Assembly: GCF_005405065.1 (NCBI RefSeq)
Contig: NZ_BJDI01000001.1
Location: forward strand, 186,001-250,000
Length of the DNA stretch: 64,000 nt
Direction of reading: 5' to 3'
DNA from: Lactiplantibacillus nangangensis
GTDB taxonomy: Bacteria > Bacillota > Bacilli > Lactobacillales > Lactobacillaceae
Shown here: one piece after another, positions 27,599 through 35,203 of the stretch
Numbering within the stretch: the first letter of the stretch is position 1
How the letters are laid out: each line of letters opens with the position of its first letter
Made by a program: the position numbers and the translations under genes
The notes under the pieces: generated by a model
Database searches by the model: none
What the model was told of the DNA's origin: nothing
Seen by the model: the letters and a program-made list of their open reading frames with translations, nothing else

Positions 27599-28150
27599 TT
27601 AAGCCTTGTGCGGCAAGGCCGCCAGCGTCTCTTGTAACCAGGTCACGTAATAATTTTCGCGGCCAAGGGCGTGCTGCAAAATTAAATAATGCCCAAAGTT
27701 TTCAGTTTGGGATTTTTTAGTTGGAAAAACTGTCGTCAAACGGGCTTGCAAATGTTGTAGTTTTTCTGAATGGAGCTGCAATTGTTCGCTTAACATCTCT
27801 GGCAAACGCGGATCACGACTCGTACGAATAAAGTAGAGTTTTAAAATAAACTCGTCCTTAGTCGCCGTCAACTCTGGCGTCCCAGCCGTGATCCAAGTTG
27901 TCAAAATAGCTTGGCCAGTCGTGGTAATATGGTAGAGCTTTTTTTCTAGCTTCTCACCACTAATTGTAATTTCATGGGTAATATACCCCTGTTCCTCTAA
28001 CCGCTTTAATTGCGGATAAACCTGACTATGCTGCGCTTGCCAAAATTCTCCGATTTCGTGATCAAAAGCTTTCGTTAAATCGTAACCCGTCAACGGTTGT
28101 TGATTTAGCAAGCCTAAAATGACGAATTGTAGTTTATTTTTTTGCGCCAT
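27599..28150 (-). CDS. padR: PadR-family repressor of phenolic acid decarboxylase
   Basis: A 183-residue PadR regulator. The N-terminal winged helix (ILGLLNQQPLTGYDLTKAFD and QVYPQLKRLEEQGYI) is followed by a helical dimerisation domain. It is divergent from padC with a 116-base shared region that holds an ATGT-N8-ACAC site. In L. plantarum PadR represses the decarboxylase gene until phenolic acids such as p-coumarate are present. Position and sequence support the same role here. Confidence 0.93.
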   Translation of the reverse strand: MAQKNKLQFVILGLLNQQPLTGYDLTKAFDHEIGEFWQAQHSQVYPQLKRLEEQGYITHEITISGEKLEKKLYHITTTGQAILTTWITAGTPELTATKDEFILKLYFIRTSRDPRLPEMLSEQLQLHSEKLQHLQARLTTVFPTKKSQTENFGHYLILQHALGRENYYVTWLQETLAALPHKA

Positions 28151-28210
28151 GAGATACTCCTCCTTGACGAATCATTAAGTTCAGTATACACTAACCTTGT
28201 TGTTTAAAAC

Positions 28211-28226
28211 ATGTAATGAATGACAC
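28211..28226. promoter_or_regulatory. PadR operator candidate
   Basis: ATGT, 8 bases, ACAC in the padR-padC gap matches the described ATGT-N8-ACAT PadR site with one mismatch. Confidence 0.6.
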
Positions 28227-28266
28227 GTTTTAATTTACTTAATTTGATTGAGAGAGGTTTACTAAC

Positions 28267-28803
28267 ATGACAAAAACATTTAAAACATTAGACGATTTTT
28301 TAGGCACCCATTTTATCTATACTTATGACAATGGTTGGGAATATGAATGGTACGCGAAGAATGATCACACCGTCGACTACCGGATTCACGGCGGCATGGT
28401 CGCTGGTCGTTGGGTTAAAGACCAAGAAGCCAATATTGTCCTATTAACTGAAGGTATTTATAAGGTTGCTTGGACAGAACCAACTGGGACTGACGTAGCG
28501 CTCGACTTCTTGCCAAATGAGGGTAAAGTCAATGGGACAATTTTCTTCCCTAAGTGGGTCCAAGACCATCCTGAAATCACCGTCACTTTCCAAAACGAAC
28601 ACATCCCTTTAATGGAAGCTTCACGCGAAAAGTATGCGACTTATCCTAAACTAGTGGTCCCTGAATTCGCCACCATCACTTACATGGGTGACGCTGGTCA
28701 AAACAACGACGACGTGATTAGCGAAGCGCCTTATAAAGGCTTGCCAGATGACATTCGTAATGGCAACTACTTTGACCAAGACTACCATCGCTTAAACAAA
28801 TAA
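28267..28803 (+). CDS. padC: Phenolic acid decarboxylase
   Basis: A 178-residue cofactor-free decarboxylase that turns p-coumaric, caffeic and ferulic acids into vinyl phenols. It looks very close to the L. plantarum enzyme as I remember it, from the N-terminus ([20 protein letters not shown]) to the QDYHRLNK end. Residues aligned with the known active site are present: Tyr18, Tyr20, Arg48 and Glu71. It detoxifies plant phenolics, which fits a plant-associated lifestyle and the plant-sugar loci nearby. AGAGAGG precedes ATG 28267. A parS site begins one base after its stop codon. Confidence 0.98.
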   Translation: MTKTFKTLDDFLGTHFIYTYDNGWEYEWYAKNDHTVDYRIHGGMVAGRWVKDQEANIVLLTEGIYKVAWTEPTGTDVALDFLPNEGKVNGTIFFPKWVQDHPEITVTFQNEHIPLMEASREKYATYPKLVVPEFATITYMGDAGQNNDDVISEAPYKGLPDDIRNGNYFDQDYHRLNK

Positions 28804-28819
28804 TGTTTCACGTGAAACA
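28804..28819. promoter_or_regulatory. parS chromosome-partition site 1
   Basis: TGTTTCACGTGAAACA is a perfect 16-bp palindrome identical to the ParB/Spo0J consensus parS. It lies immediately after padC and about 13 kb from dnaA. A second identical site is at 59383-59398. Confidence 0.96.
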
Positions 28820-28822
28820 TTA

Positions 28823-28855
28823 AAACGGTCAGCACAAAATTTGTGCTGACCGTTT
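28823..28855. terminator. Bidirectional terminator after padC
   Basis: A perfect 16-bp stem (AAACGGTCAGCACAAA with its complement) with a single-base centre lies between convergent genes, three bases beyond the parS site. Confidence 0.85.
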
Positions 28856-28868
28856 GCTGTTCGTACGA

Positions 28869-29666
28869 TTAATCGTTAGTCACATCTAAATTGACTTGTC
28901 CGAGTTGTTGATCAAAACTAGCTTCCCAATGTCCTGCGGTTAAATGTGGTGGTAGCACAAATGTCCCTGATGAAACGCGTTGGCCAGCCGTTAAAGTCTT
29001 CCCTTGTTCCGCCAGTTTGCCCACCAACCAGTGTAACGACTTTAACGGATTTCCGAGTACTTCGCTAGCCGTCCCAGTTTTAAGCACTTCACCATCATGG
29101 GTTAACCGACAGTTAACGGTCGCAACTGCGTCAGCCGAAGCAAACCGTTGATCTGTATCTAATTCCTCGCCATAGACCACTAAGCCACCCACGGCAGCAT
29201 CCGCCACAACTAAGTTTTTTGGTAAACTTGGAAACCAATCAGCAAAGCGTGAATCCGGCAACTCTAAGCCAGGGGCAACGGTCGTTTTGTGCCATAAATC
29301 AGTTAACGTATCGGTCGCTGCCAAATCTTCCTTAGCTTTAAAGACAAGCTCAGCTTCGACTAATGGCGCCATTAATTGGCCCAATCGAACCGTTGCTGGC
29401 GCGGCTAAGAAATGAGTCGTGACTTGTGCCCCATATAGCGGCGAGTGTGCCGCGAACATCTTCTGGGTTTCCGCACTAGTCAACGAGACTTTATACCCGC
29501 CGACTGGTTGCTGCTTTAACACCGTTAATTGATCCTGTACGCGATATGCGGCGTCTTCATCCGGCACGGCAGCGGTAAAATCCGCCATTGTTAAAGCGTG
29601 TTGCGTTTGAGCAGCATCAAATAGTTGTTGTGCAAATGCTGTTTCTGTTGTAGTGGTTGTCGTCAT
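28869..29666 (-). CDS. 2-keto-4-pentenoate hydratase/decarboxylase-like protein
   Basis: A protein of 265 residues of the MhpD-type hydratase-decarboxylase branch of the fumarylacetoacetase superfamily. It shows PVGGYKVSLTSAE, the acidic metal-binding PLVEAELVFKAKEDL and LGNPLKSLHWLVGKLAEQGK with TLTAGQRVSSG. Known relatives act late in aromatic ring cleavage. No other ring-cleavage gene is in the window, so its true substrate is unknown. ATG 29666 has GGAG nine bases upstream. It lies convergent to padC, which could hint at plant phenolics, but that is speculation. Confidence 0.85.
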   Translation of the reverse strand: MTTTTTTETAFAQQLFDAAQTQHALTMADFTAAVPDEDAAYRVQDQLTVLKQQPVGGYKVSLTSAETQKMFAAHSPLYGAQVTTHFLAAPATVRLGQLMAPLVEAELVFKAKEDLAATDTLTDLWHKTTVAPGLELPDSRFADWFPSLPKNLVVADAAVGGLVVYGEELDTDQRFASADAVATVNCRLTHDGEVLKTGTASEVLGNPLKSLHWLVGKLAEQGKTLTAGQRVSSGTFVLPPHLTAGHWEASFDQQLGQVNLDVTND

Positions 29667-29684
29667 AAAATCAGACTCCATTTC

Positions 29685-29765
29685 TATGTGTGTTTTTTTC
29701 GTTCATCTATGTGTTGGAACGATTATGTGTTTAGCTTTTAAGCTAATTCAAAATACGACTATGTG
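29685..29765 (-). promoter_or_regulatory. Repeats upstream of the hydratase-like gene
   Basis: The inverted repeat TCGTTC, 12 bases, GAACGA (29699-29722) and four copies of TATGTG (29685, 29708, 29724, 29760) lie upstream of the gene. They may be operator sequences. No regulator is evident beside them. Confidence 0.35.
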
Positions 29766-29767
29766 AT

Positions 29768-29896
29768 CTAAACCATGGCCAGTTTTGACGAACCCGTTAT
29801 CAGGACGTTGCCATCCTCAAAACGTTGTGTCGTCAGTGGACTAATTACCTTTGACCAATGATGTTGGTAACTAGCCACCTGAATATCCGATTTCAT
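29768..29896 (-). CDS. Possible small protein of unknown function
   Basis: A 42-residue frame beginning MKSDIQVASYQHHWSKVI has AAGGTGGTGAGG upstream of ATG 29896; a longer frame of 71 residues starts at 29983. It overlaps a second open frame on the plus strand (29883-30158). I recognise neither, and either could be a chance frame. Confidence 0.25.
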   Translation of the reverse strand: MKSDIQVASYQHHWSKVISPLTTQRFEDGNVLITGSSKLAMV

Positions 29897-30158
29897 CGTC
29901 CTCACCACCTTAAAATATGACAAAAAAACGACCTTCACCAACTTCAGCGAGTCAGTTAAAGGACGTTTAAAACGGGTTACCACCTTTGTTCGTGTTCATT
30001 TCACAATAAACACCTTAGCACGTACAGCAAAATTGCGATACGCCGGCACACTAATGGGTGCCATCCAGAACCGCCTCCAACTTAATTTCGGGGTTCAACT
30101 CAAAGGTGATCTTTATCAAGTCGTCATGACTGCCTTTCACCAAGCTGCAGCTCGCTAA
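29883..30158 (+). pseudogene. Possible 3' remnant of an unrecognised gene
   Basis: A 91-codon open stretch has no usable start. The translation has a protein-like composition (for example AKLRYAGTLMGAIQNRLQLN and GDLYQVVMTAFHQAAAR before the stop). It may be the C-terminal remains of a gene. An ATG at 29774 opens a different frame that ends at about 29860, compatible with a frameshifted front part. I cannot assign a family. Confidence 0.35.
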
Positions 30159-30280
30159 CTAGACTGACTTAATACCGTTCCTTCTCTTTGCTTTTAATCA
30201 GAATTTAATTTATGAATTGAGTTTAGCGCCACTTTCAGTTAATGTCAATCACTTTATTAAAAATAAATGTGTAAAGCACA

Positions 30281-30328
30281 AAAATCGTGCGTCCACTTGA
30301 CTGACACGTCACGAGGGCTCACGATTTT
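30281..30328 (-). terminator. Probable terminator of the GNAT gene
   Basis: AAAATCGTG pairs with CACGATTTT across a 30-base loop; the minus strand runs into T. It lies just downstream of the acetyltransferase stop. The long loop makes it less certain than the others. Confidence 0.5.
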
Positions 30329-30351
30329 AATTGTCTGTTCAGTTTTATGAA

Positions 30352-30807
30352 TTATTGCAAATTTAAAGCCACGTACTGTTCGGTGTGTGTATCGCGCAAC
30401 GTATAATTGGGGGGTAAGGCATCGCGGTCCGCCTTAACGACGTGAAACCCAACGCGTGCATAGAACTTAAGCGCCCCTTCATTAGCCATCACACATTTTA
30501 ACGTGAGCGGTTCAGTCGCATACTGTCGCATTTCGGTCAGTAAACTCTCACCAACGCCCTGCCGTCGAAATTCAGGGGCAACGAAAAGCAAATGAATGAA
30601 ATTAGCTAGCCGATAGAGCGAACAAAAACCGGCGCGTTGACCATCGATCCAAGCAACCTGAATAAATTCACCCCGAGTATCATGGTCAAAATCGGCCAAT
30701 CTGGGTGTTGTGACCCATGGAAAATCTTGTTGCCGGTCAATCAAGTAAATCTCAGCTAACGCCACGCGATCAGCGGCCGTTGCCGTTTTAATTTCAATTG
30801 TTGCCAT
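30352..30807 (-). CDS. GNAT-family N-acetyltransferase
   Basis: A 151-residue GNAT-fold protein. The acetyl-CoA-binding core IHLLFVAPEFRRQGVGESLL is clear, with NEGALKFYARVGF near the C-terminus. The target is unknown. ATG 30807 has GGGGAGG upstream; an in-frame upstream extension has no such site. Confidence 0.9.
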   Translation of the reverse strand: MATIEIKTATAADRVALAEIYLIDRQQDFPWVTTPRLADFDHDTRGEFIQVAWIDGQRAGFCSLYRLANFIHLLFVAPEFRRQGVGESLLTEMRQYATEPLTLKCVMANEGALKFYARVGFHVVKADRDALPPNYTLRDTHTEQYVALNLQ

Positions 30808-30991
30808 CGTTGAGCCCTCCCCCATCATTAAAGTTATTATGCTAGTTTTAGGGGCAGAATACAACTCCGACCAATAGCACCCGCATTTTCAGCCGCAAAG
30901 AATCGCGCATAACCGTTTTTGAAAACTAGCATTCACCACGACACAAGCGGTATAATACAGCATAATCTGTCACGATGAAAGCAGGGGAAAA

Positions 30992-31858
30992 ATGCGAACA
31001 GCAATTGTTACCGATAGTGCAAGTTACTTATCGGCCGCCGAAATTAAAAAATATCATATTTTTGTCGTTCCGATTACCGTTATCTTTGGCCAACAAACTT
31101 ATCTGGAGAATGTTGAAATAACGTCCAAAGAATTTTATGAACGGATGCGGACGGCGCCTGAACTACCAACGACCACACAGATTACGCTCGGCCAAATGCA
31201 ACAAATGTACGATCAATTGGCCGCCGATGGCTACGATGCCGTCATCAGTATCCATCTTTCTTCTGGTATTACCAGCTTCATCACTAACCTTGAAAGCTAT
31301 TTACCGAATGTCACGAACATTAAAGTTTATCCGTTTGATTCTATGATTACCGCAGCTGGTGAAGCCAATATGGCAATGCTAGCCGCCAAACTCATTGCAG
31401 CTGGCAAAACACCTGAGGAAGTCATCACACAACTTGAACATTTGCGTGACACGACCGAGGTTTACTTTGTCGTCGACAATCTGAGCCATTTGGTCCGGAC
31501 CGGCCGCCTTTCAAACGCTTCCCGCTTAGTTGGTAACCTCTTGCGAATCAAGCCCGTCTTGACCTTTGAGGACGGTAAAATCGTCGCTATTGAAAAAGAA
31601 CGGACGATGCGCCGCGCTTATGCCGCAATCAAAGCCAAATTAGCGGCGGCCATCGCAGCCACTGATTATCCGTTACGCATCACGATTGTGAACGGGAATA
31701 ATCCGAAGTTGCAAGCCGCTTGGGTCGCCGATATCGCTGAGAGCTTTCCAGGCTTAACAATCGATCAAAGTGAAATCGGTCCTGTCGTCGGCGTCCATGT
31801 GGGCGAAGGCGTCATGGGCTTATTCTGGGCAAAAGACTGGGAAAAATGGCCTGAATAA
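30992..31858 (+). CDS. DegV-family fatty-acid-binding protein
   Basis: A 288-residue DegV protein. It begins IVTDSASYLSAAEIKKY and carries PTTTQITLGQM, SIHLSSGIT and the DNLSHLVRTGRLSNASRLVG segment of the lipid pocket, ending IGPVVGVHVGEGVMGLFW. In Gram-positive bacteria such proteins carry fatty acids to the FakA kinase. ATG 30992 follows AAGCAGGGG. A TATAAT box at 30951-30956 is the likely -10; the -35 is poor. Confidence 0.93.
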   Translation: MRTAIVTDSASYLSAAEIKKYHIFVVPITVIFGQQTYLENVEITSKEFYERMRTAPELPTTTQITLGQMQQMYDQLAADGYDAVISIHLSSGITSFITNLESYLPNVTNIKVYPFDSMITAAGEANMAMLAAKLIAAGKTPEEVITQLEHLRDTTEVYFVVDNLSHLVRTGRLSNASRLVGNLLRIKPVLTFEDGKIVAIEKERTMRRAYAAIKAKLAAAIAATDYPLRITIVNGNNPKLQAAWVADIAESFPGLTIDQSEIGPVVGVHVGEGVMGLFWAKDWEKWPE

Positions 31859-31869
31859 AGAAATAAAGT

Positions 31870-31910
31870 AGGACCGGTCCAACGCTTTTTCGCGTTAGGC
31901 CGGTCCTTTT
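31870..31910 (+). terminator. Terminator of the degV-like gene
   Basis: AGGACCGG pairs with CCGGTCCT and AACGC with GCGTT around a small loop, followed by TTTT. Confidence 0.88.
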
Positions 31911-31963
31911 AGTTAAGCTTTCGCTTTCTTCTTCTTTTTACCTTTTTTCTTGCTAGTTGGGGC

Positions 31964-32290
31964 TTAAGTTTTCGCCACTAGCTTACGAGCTTTCTTCAAT
32001 AACTTTTTATGACCTGCTGCATCCAATTGCTCCCAAATGGCCGCCAATTCTGGGTCAACACTGGCCGCGACCAATTCTGGCTCAGCCGTCACGTTTGCCC
32101 CTAATAGCCACTCTGGATCTACCTGTAACACTGATGCCAACGTCACTACTTTGTCGTGTTTGGCAACATACTTGCTACTCAACCATTGACTGATCGAAGA
32201 CCGACCGATACCAGTGGCCTTTGCCAATTGGGCTGAAGTCAGTTGAGCCTGCTTCATCGCGGTTTCAAGTCGTTCAGCAAAAATACTCAT
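31964..32290 (-). CDS. Small XRE-family regulator with truncated C-terminus
   Basis: A protein of about 108 residues with an N-terminal HTH_3 domain (AQLAKATGIGRSSISQWLSS, then VDPEWLLG). ATG 32290 has GGGAGG upstream and lies 21 bases after the pepC-like gene, so the two form an operon. Translation stops at a TAA after LVAKT. Reading on in the same frame gives a 16-residue lysine-rich tail (APTSKKKGKKKKKAKA) ending at a second stop at 31913-31915. The first stop is therefore probably a recent nonsense mutation that removed a basic, possibly nucleic-acid-binding tail. Confidence 0.83.
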   Translation of the reverse strand: MSIFAERLETAMKQAQLTSAQLAKATGIGRSSISQWLSSKYVAKHDKVVTLASVLQVDPEWLLGANVTAEPELVAASVDPELAAIWEQLDAAGHKKLLKKARKLVAKT

Positions 32291-32310
32291 GCAGTTTCCT
32301 CCCGTCAGTT

Positions 32311-33627
32311 TTAGTGCAATGGATCCCAAGCTGGCAACCGACGTGCCGGTTCCTTCAGCAGTGCTTGGAATTCAGGCGCTAAGAATTGTTTGTGCACGAC
32401 AACTTCGTAGACATAGTCATCGAACCAGTCTTGGGTCATCACAAAGTAACCTTTGTCACCGTTCGCTTCACCCCAACTATTTTCGACCTTCCACTTCGTC
32501 GGCGTGTCGTCCACAATATCAACACCTGTTAACGTCATCGCGTGACTAACCTCGCCTTCGCCCGTTTGTAAGCGTTGGGCCTTGGTCAAATGACCATTGA
32601 TGCCAAATAACTTAGCAGATTCATACAAATGGCCATCCAAATAACCAGCCTTACGATCCATTTGGCGTAGCACATCGTTACCGAACCAAATCGTTTCACC
32701 AGATTTGAGCTGTTGTACGGCGACATCCGTTAACACACCCATATCCACGTTCAAAAATTCAATCGGTTTCCCACCAATAACATTGTCTTCATCAGGCAAG
32801 CTGTACAGCTGATTCAACGGCTTATCTGGTGAATTGGTGACCACAACATAGTCGTCCAGATTCGTGTCAAAATAGTCTTGATAGAAACTCTGTGGTGTTA
32901 AGCCAGTTTCACGATGATACTTTTTATCATCATCACGGTATTCCAAATCAAAAGTAGTCGGTGGCTCGCCAAAGGAATACGCGGCAATACGATAAACTTC
33001 TTGCAACATACTCTTCTCAAGCGATTGTAATTCAGCTTCATTCGCACCATTCATGACCAACTGACGCAGCTTTAAGCCATCTTTGCGTAATTTACGACTC
33101 ATGACCTCTTGGAAATCACTCGTGTTCGTCGTGTTATACGTTTCTGGCATCACACTAGCTGGTACGACACCATATTTTTGCACTAAACTGGCGGCCATTG
33201 CCCACTGACCACCATCTTCACCGGGATTATCAAATAAGAACTGAACTAGCCGATCACTAATTGGTTGGCGTGCGGTTTGTTCAACGTTGCGATAAAACAT
33301 GTTAGCGCGTTCAATTTTATCCCAGAAAAATAAGTAGTTCTCTGACAATTCAAAATCCTTAACGTGATACTTAGTCGCAAATTTGTGACGTAAGGTATTT
33401 AATAATGAGAATTCCCAACAACGGCCACTATGCTTCTGATTGCTGACCTTACCAGTGGGTAGCTCGATTGAAAAAGTTCGATCTAAGCGGCTAGCGGCTT
33501 GATTGTCATAGCTCGTTGCTTTGATCCCATTCTTGGTAATCGCGCGTGTCAAAACCGGTGCAAGTTGATCTTCCGCCTGCTTCGCTCGTAACGCGGCTAA
33601 CGCGGTTTTCGTTAATTCAGTTGCCAT
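32311..33627 (-). CDS. pepC: Cysteine aminopeptidase, PepC/PepE/PepG type
   Basis: A 438-residue papain-like (C1B, bleomycin-hydrolase) peptidase of the cytoplasm. The catalytic triad is visible as Cys70 (SGRCWEFSLLNTLR), His362 (EVSHAMTLTGVD) and Asn383 (VENSWGEANGDKGYF). In lactobacilli this group includes PepC aminopeptidases and PepE/PepG endopeptidases that finish peptide breakdown; sequence alone does not settle which. AGGTAAT precedes ATG 33627. The small XRE regulator is downstream. Confidence 0.93.
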   Translation of the reverse strand: MATELTKTALAALRAKQAEDQLAPVLTRAITKNGIKATSYDNQAASRLDRTFSIELPTGKVSNQKHSGRCWEFSLLNTLRHKFATKYHVKDFELSENYLFFWDKIERANMFYRNVEQTARQPISDRLVQFLFDNPGEDGGQWAMAASLVQKYGVVPASVMPETYNTTNTSDFQEVMSRKLRKDGLKLRQLVMNGANEAELQSLEKSMLQEVYRIAAYSFGEPPTTFDLEYRDDDKKYHRETGLTPQSFYQDYFDTNLDDYVVVTNSPDKPLNQLYSLPDEDNVIGGKPIEFLNVDMGVLTDVAVQQLKSGETIWFGNDVLRQMDRKAGYLDGHLYESAKLFGINGHLTKAQRLQTGEGEVSHAMTLTGVDIVDDTPTKWKVENSWGEANGDKGYFVMTQDWFDDYVYEVVVHKQFLAPEFQALLKEPARRLPAWDPLH

Positions 33628-33747
33628 TTAATTACCTCCATCAATACTCATTTAAAAGCAATTTTATATTGTTTGTCACAATTCTAGCCTTGTTAGCACT
33701 GGAGTTCAATCGAAAGTCGTCCAATTTGTTTACTTTTCTAAACAAAA

Positions 33748-33784
33748 AGCACTTCTAATCAAGACTACTCTGATTAGAAGTGCT
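33748..33784 (-). terminator. Terminator of lepB
   Basis: A perfect 14-bp stem (AGCACTTCTAATCA with its complement) with a 9-base loop is followed by a T-run on the minus strand. The signal peptidase stop codon is seven bases upstream of it. Confidence 0.9.
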
Positions 33785-33790
33785 GAATTT

Positions 33791-34378
33791 TTAATAACTG
33801 ATTGAATTGACATTATGCCGTTTAGTGGCATTGGTATCCCAAAATGGGACTTTGACGACCCCTAAGACTTTGCCGGCGGGCACAAAGCCCCAATAGCGAC
33901 TGTCGTTTGAGACCGAACGATGATCTCCCAAAACAAAGTAACTATTCTTAGGAACTTTAGTCGTTTTGATCGTCCAACTATATTTATCCGTCAGTCCGCT
34001 CAAATCCCAATTACCAGTCCCCTGTGTCCGCTCAAACTGGCTGATGAACTTCTCGCTTAAGGCTTTGCCGTTGACGTATAGCTTACCATCACGGGAACTA
34101 ACTGTATCACCGGGCATCCCAATGACCCGTTTCACATATTTCACACGCTTTGACCGCGCATCAGGATCCACATTATGCGCATTAAATACAATTACGCTTA
34201 AATGCCTGACCTTGGCCGTCTTCACGACTGCGACACGCTCGTTATTCTCCAAATTTGGTTCCATCGATGGGCCATCAACCCGGACCATCGTGAAAACAAA
34301 GTGGCGAATCAACATGGCAATCAGCAGCCCCACAACGATCGGTAGGACCCAACTCATGATGTTCTTGAAAGTTTTCAT
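33791..34378 (-). CDS. lepB: Signal peptidase I
   Basis: A 195-residue membrane-anchored serine-lysine peptidase that removes signal peptides outside the membrane. One N-terminal helix (residues ~10-32) precedes the catalytic Ser in VDGPSMEPNL (about residue 38) and the catalytic Lys in VKRVIGMPGD. The conserved box GDHRSVSNDSRYWGFV is present. ATG 34378 has GGGAGAAA about eight bases upstream. Its terminator follows directly. Confidence 0.95.
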   Translation of the reverse strand: MKTFKNIMSWVLPIVVGLLIAMLIRHFVFTMVRVDGPSMEPNLENNERVAVVKTAKVRHLSVIVFNAHNVDPDARSKRVKYVKRVIGMPGDTVSSRDGKLYVNGKALSEKFISQFERTQGTGNWDLSGLTDKYSWTIKTTKVPKNSYFVLGDHRSVSNDSRYWGFVPAGKVLGVVKVPFWDTNATKRHNVNSISY

Positions 34379-34504
34379 CAACCCGTTTCTCCCTTATCCC
34401 CACTCTAACTTCCAATAATTATAGCCCAATTACCGGTCTTTGTCCGTTAATGGCTGATGGTTTTTACAAATTCGTAATCTCACAGTCCAATCTTTTTGAT
34501 AGTG

Positions 34505-34677
34505 GTTCTATTGCCGCCTACCGGGTGAGGGGATTTAGGGCTGGAACGTGGTGGACACGTTTTGAAGCCTGAGGAGCGGTCTTCAAAGCCGGTCTTTTTC
34601 TAAGTCGTCGGCAGCCCACCGCCAACTAAGCAAAATTTCACCACTGAGCCCTAAATCCCCTCACCCTCACGGCTAAC
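34505..34677. repeat. Structured hairpin element A1
   Basis: A 20-bp stem closes the element (34523-34542 with 34647-34666; core GTGAGGGGATTTAGGGCT). Inside is a hairpin TTTGA-AGCC-TGAGGAGC-GGTC-TTCAAA. An inverted partner copy (A2) lies 306 bases away. Flanking bases 34505-34527 match the reverse complement of 35131-35153 exactly. No protein frame explains the conservation. Confidence 0.85.
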
Positions 34678-34982
34678 CAACGTTTCTTCTAATTTTAAGT
34701 CGTCTTCACTTATTTGGCAGAGACGCACTAACCTAGCCGATTGGTTGGGTCAAAGGATGATCTACTATGGCATTTTACTTGGTGTAACGCTATTTTGGCA
34801 AACCCAGTAAAAAAACAAGCTTATAGACTGGTAGCTTTGACAAGGCTAGTCGTATCCGTGGTATTTCAACATTTTCCAGAAACTTCTCACAGCTAAATTA
34901 CAATCACACAGCGTGTCAAAAAATGAACAATCCCCCTAACTTTATACTCGCATCGTAGTCGTTGGTTTTGGTTTAAGCTAAC
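34678..34982. other. Spacer between hairpin elements A1 and A2
   Basis: About 300 bases without a credible gene, RNA or promoter; I see nothing further in it. Confidence 0.4.
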
Positions 34983-35153
34983 TTAGCCGTGAGGGTGTCG
35001 TCATTTAGGGCTCAGTGGTGAAATTTGACTTAGTTGGCGGTGATTTTCCGGCAGCTTAGTCAAAGACCGGCTTCGGAGACCGCCCTTTGGCTCCGAACTG
35101 TGTCCACCACGTTCCAGCCCTAAATGACGACACCCGGTAGGCGGCAATAGAAC
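34983..35153. repeat. Structured hairpin element A2, inverted copy of A1
   Basis: A perfect 20-bp stem (GGGTGTCGTCATTTAGGGCT at 34993-35012 with 35116-35135) closes this copy. Relative to A1, five adjacent stem positions differ on both arms in a way that keeps pairing. The inner hairpin, read on the minus strand, is TTCGG-AGCC-AAAGGGC-GGTC-TCCGAA, again with a compensated stem. Confidence 0.85.
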
Positions 35154-35156
35154 GCC

Positions 35157-35189
35157 AAAAAACGCCAGCCATCACATGGATGACTGGCG
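35157..35189 (-). terminator. Terminator of mnmE-mnmG
   Basis: CGCCAG pairs with CTGGCG, extended by CATC with GATG across one mismatch, and T6 follows on the minus strand. Confidence 0.85.
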
Positions 35190-35203
35190 CTAAAATTGAT
35201 TAA

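Noticed and set aside
34505-35153. An insertion sequence with terminal inverted repeats
   Set aside because: The ~300 bases between the arms contain no transposase or remnant, and each arm is itself a complete hairpin with compensating stem changes.
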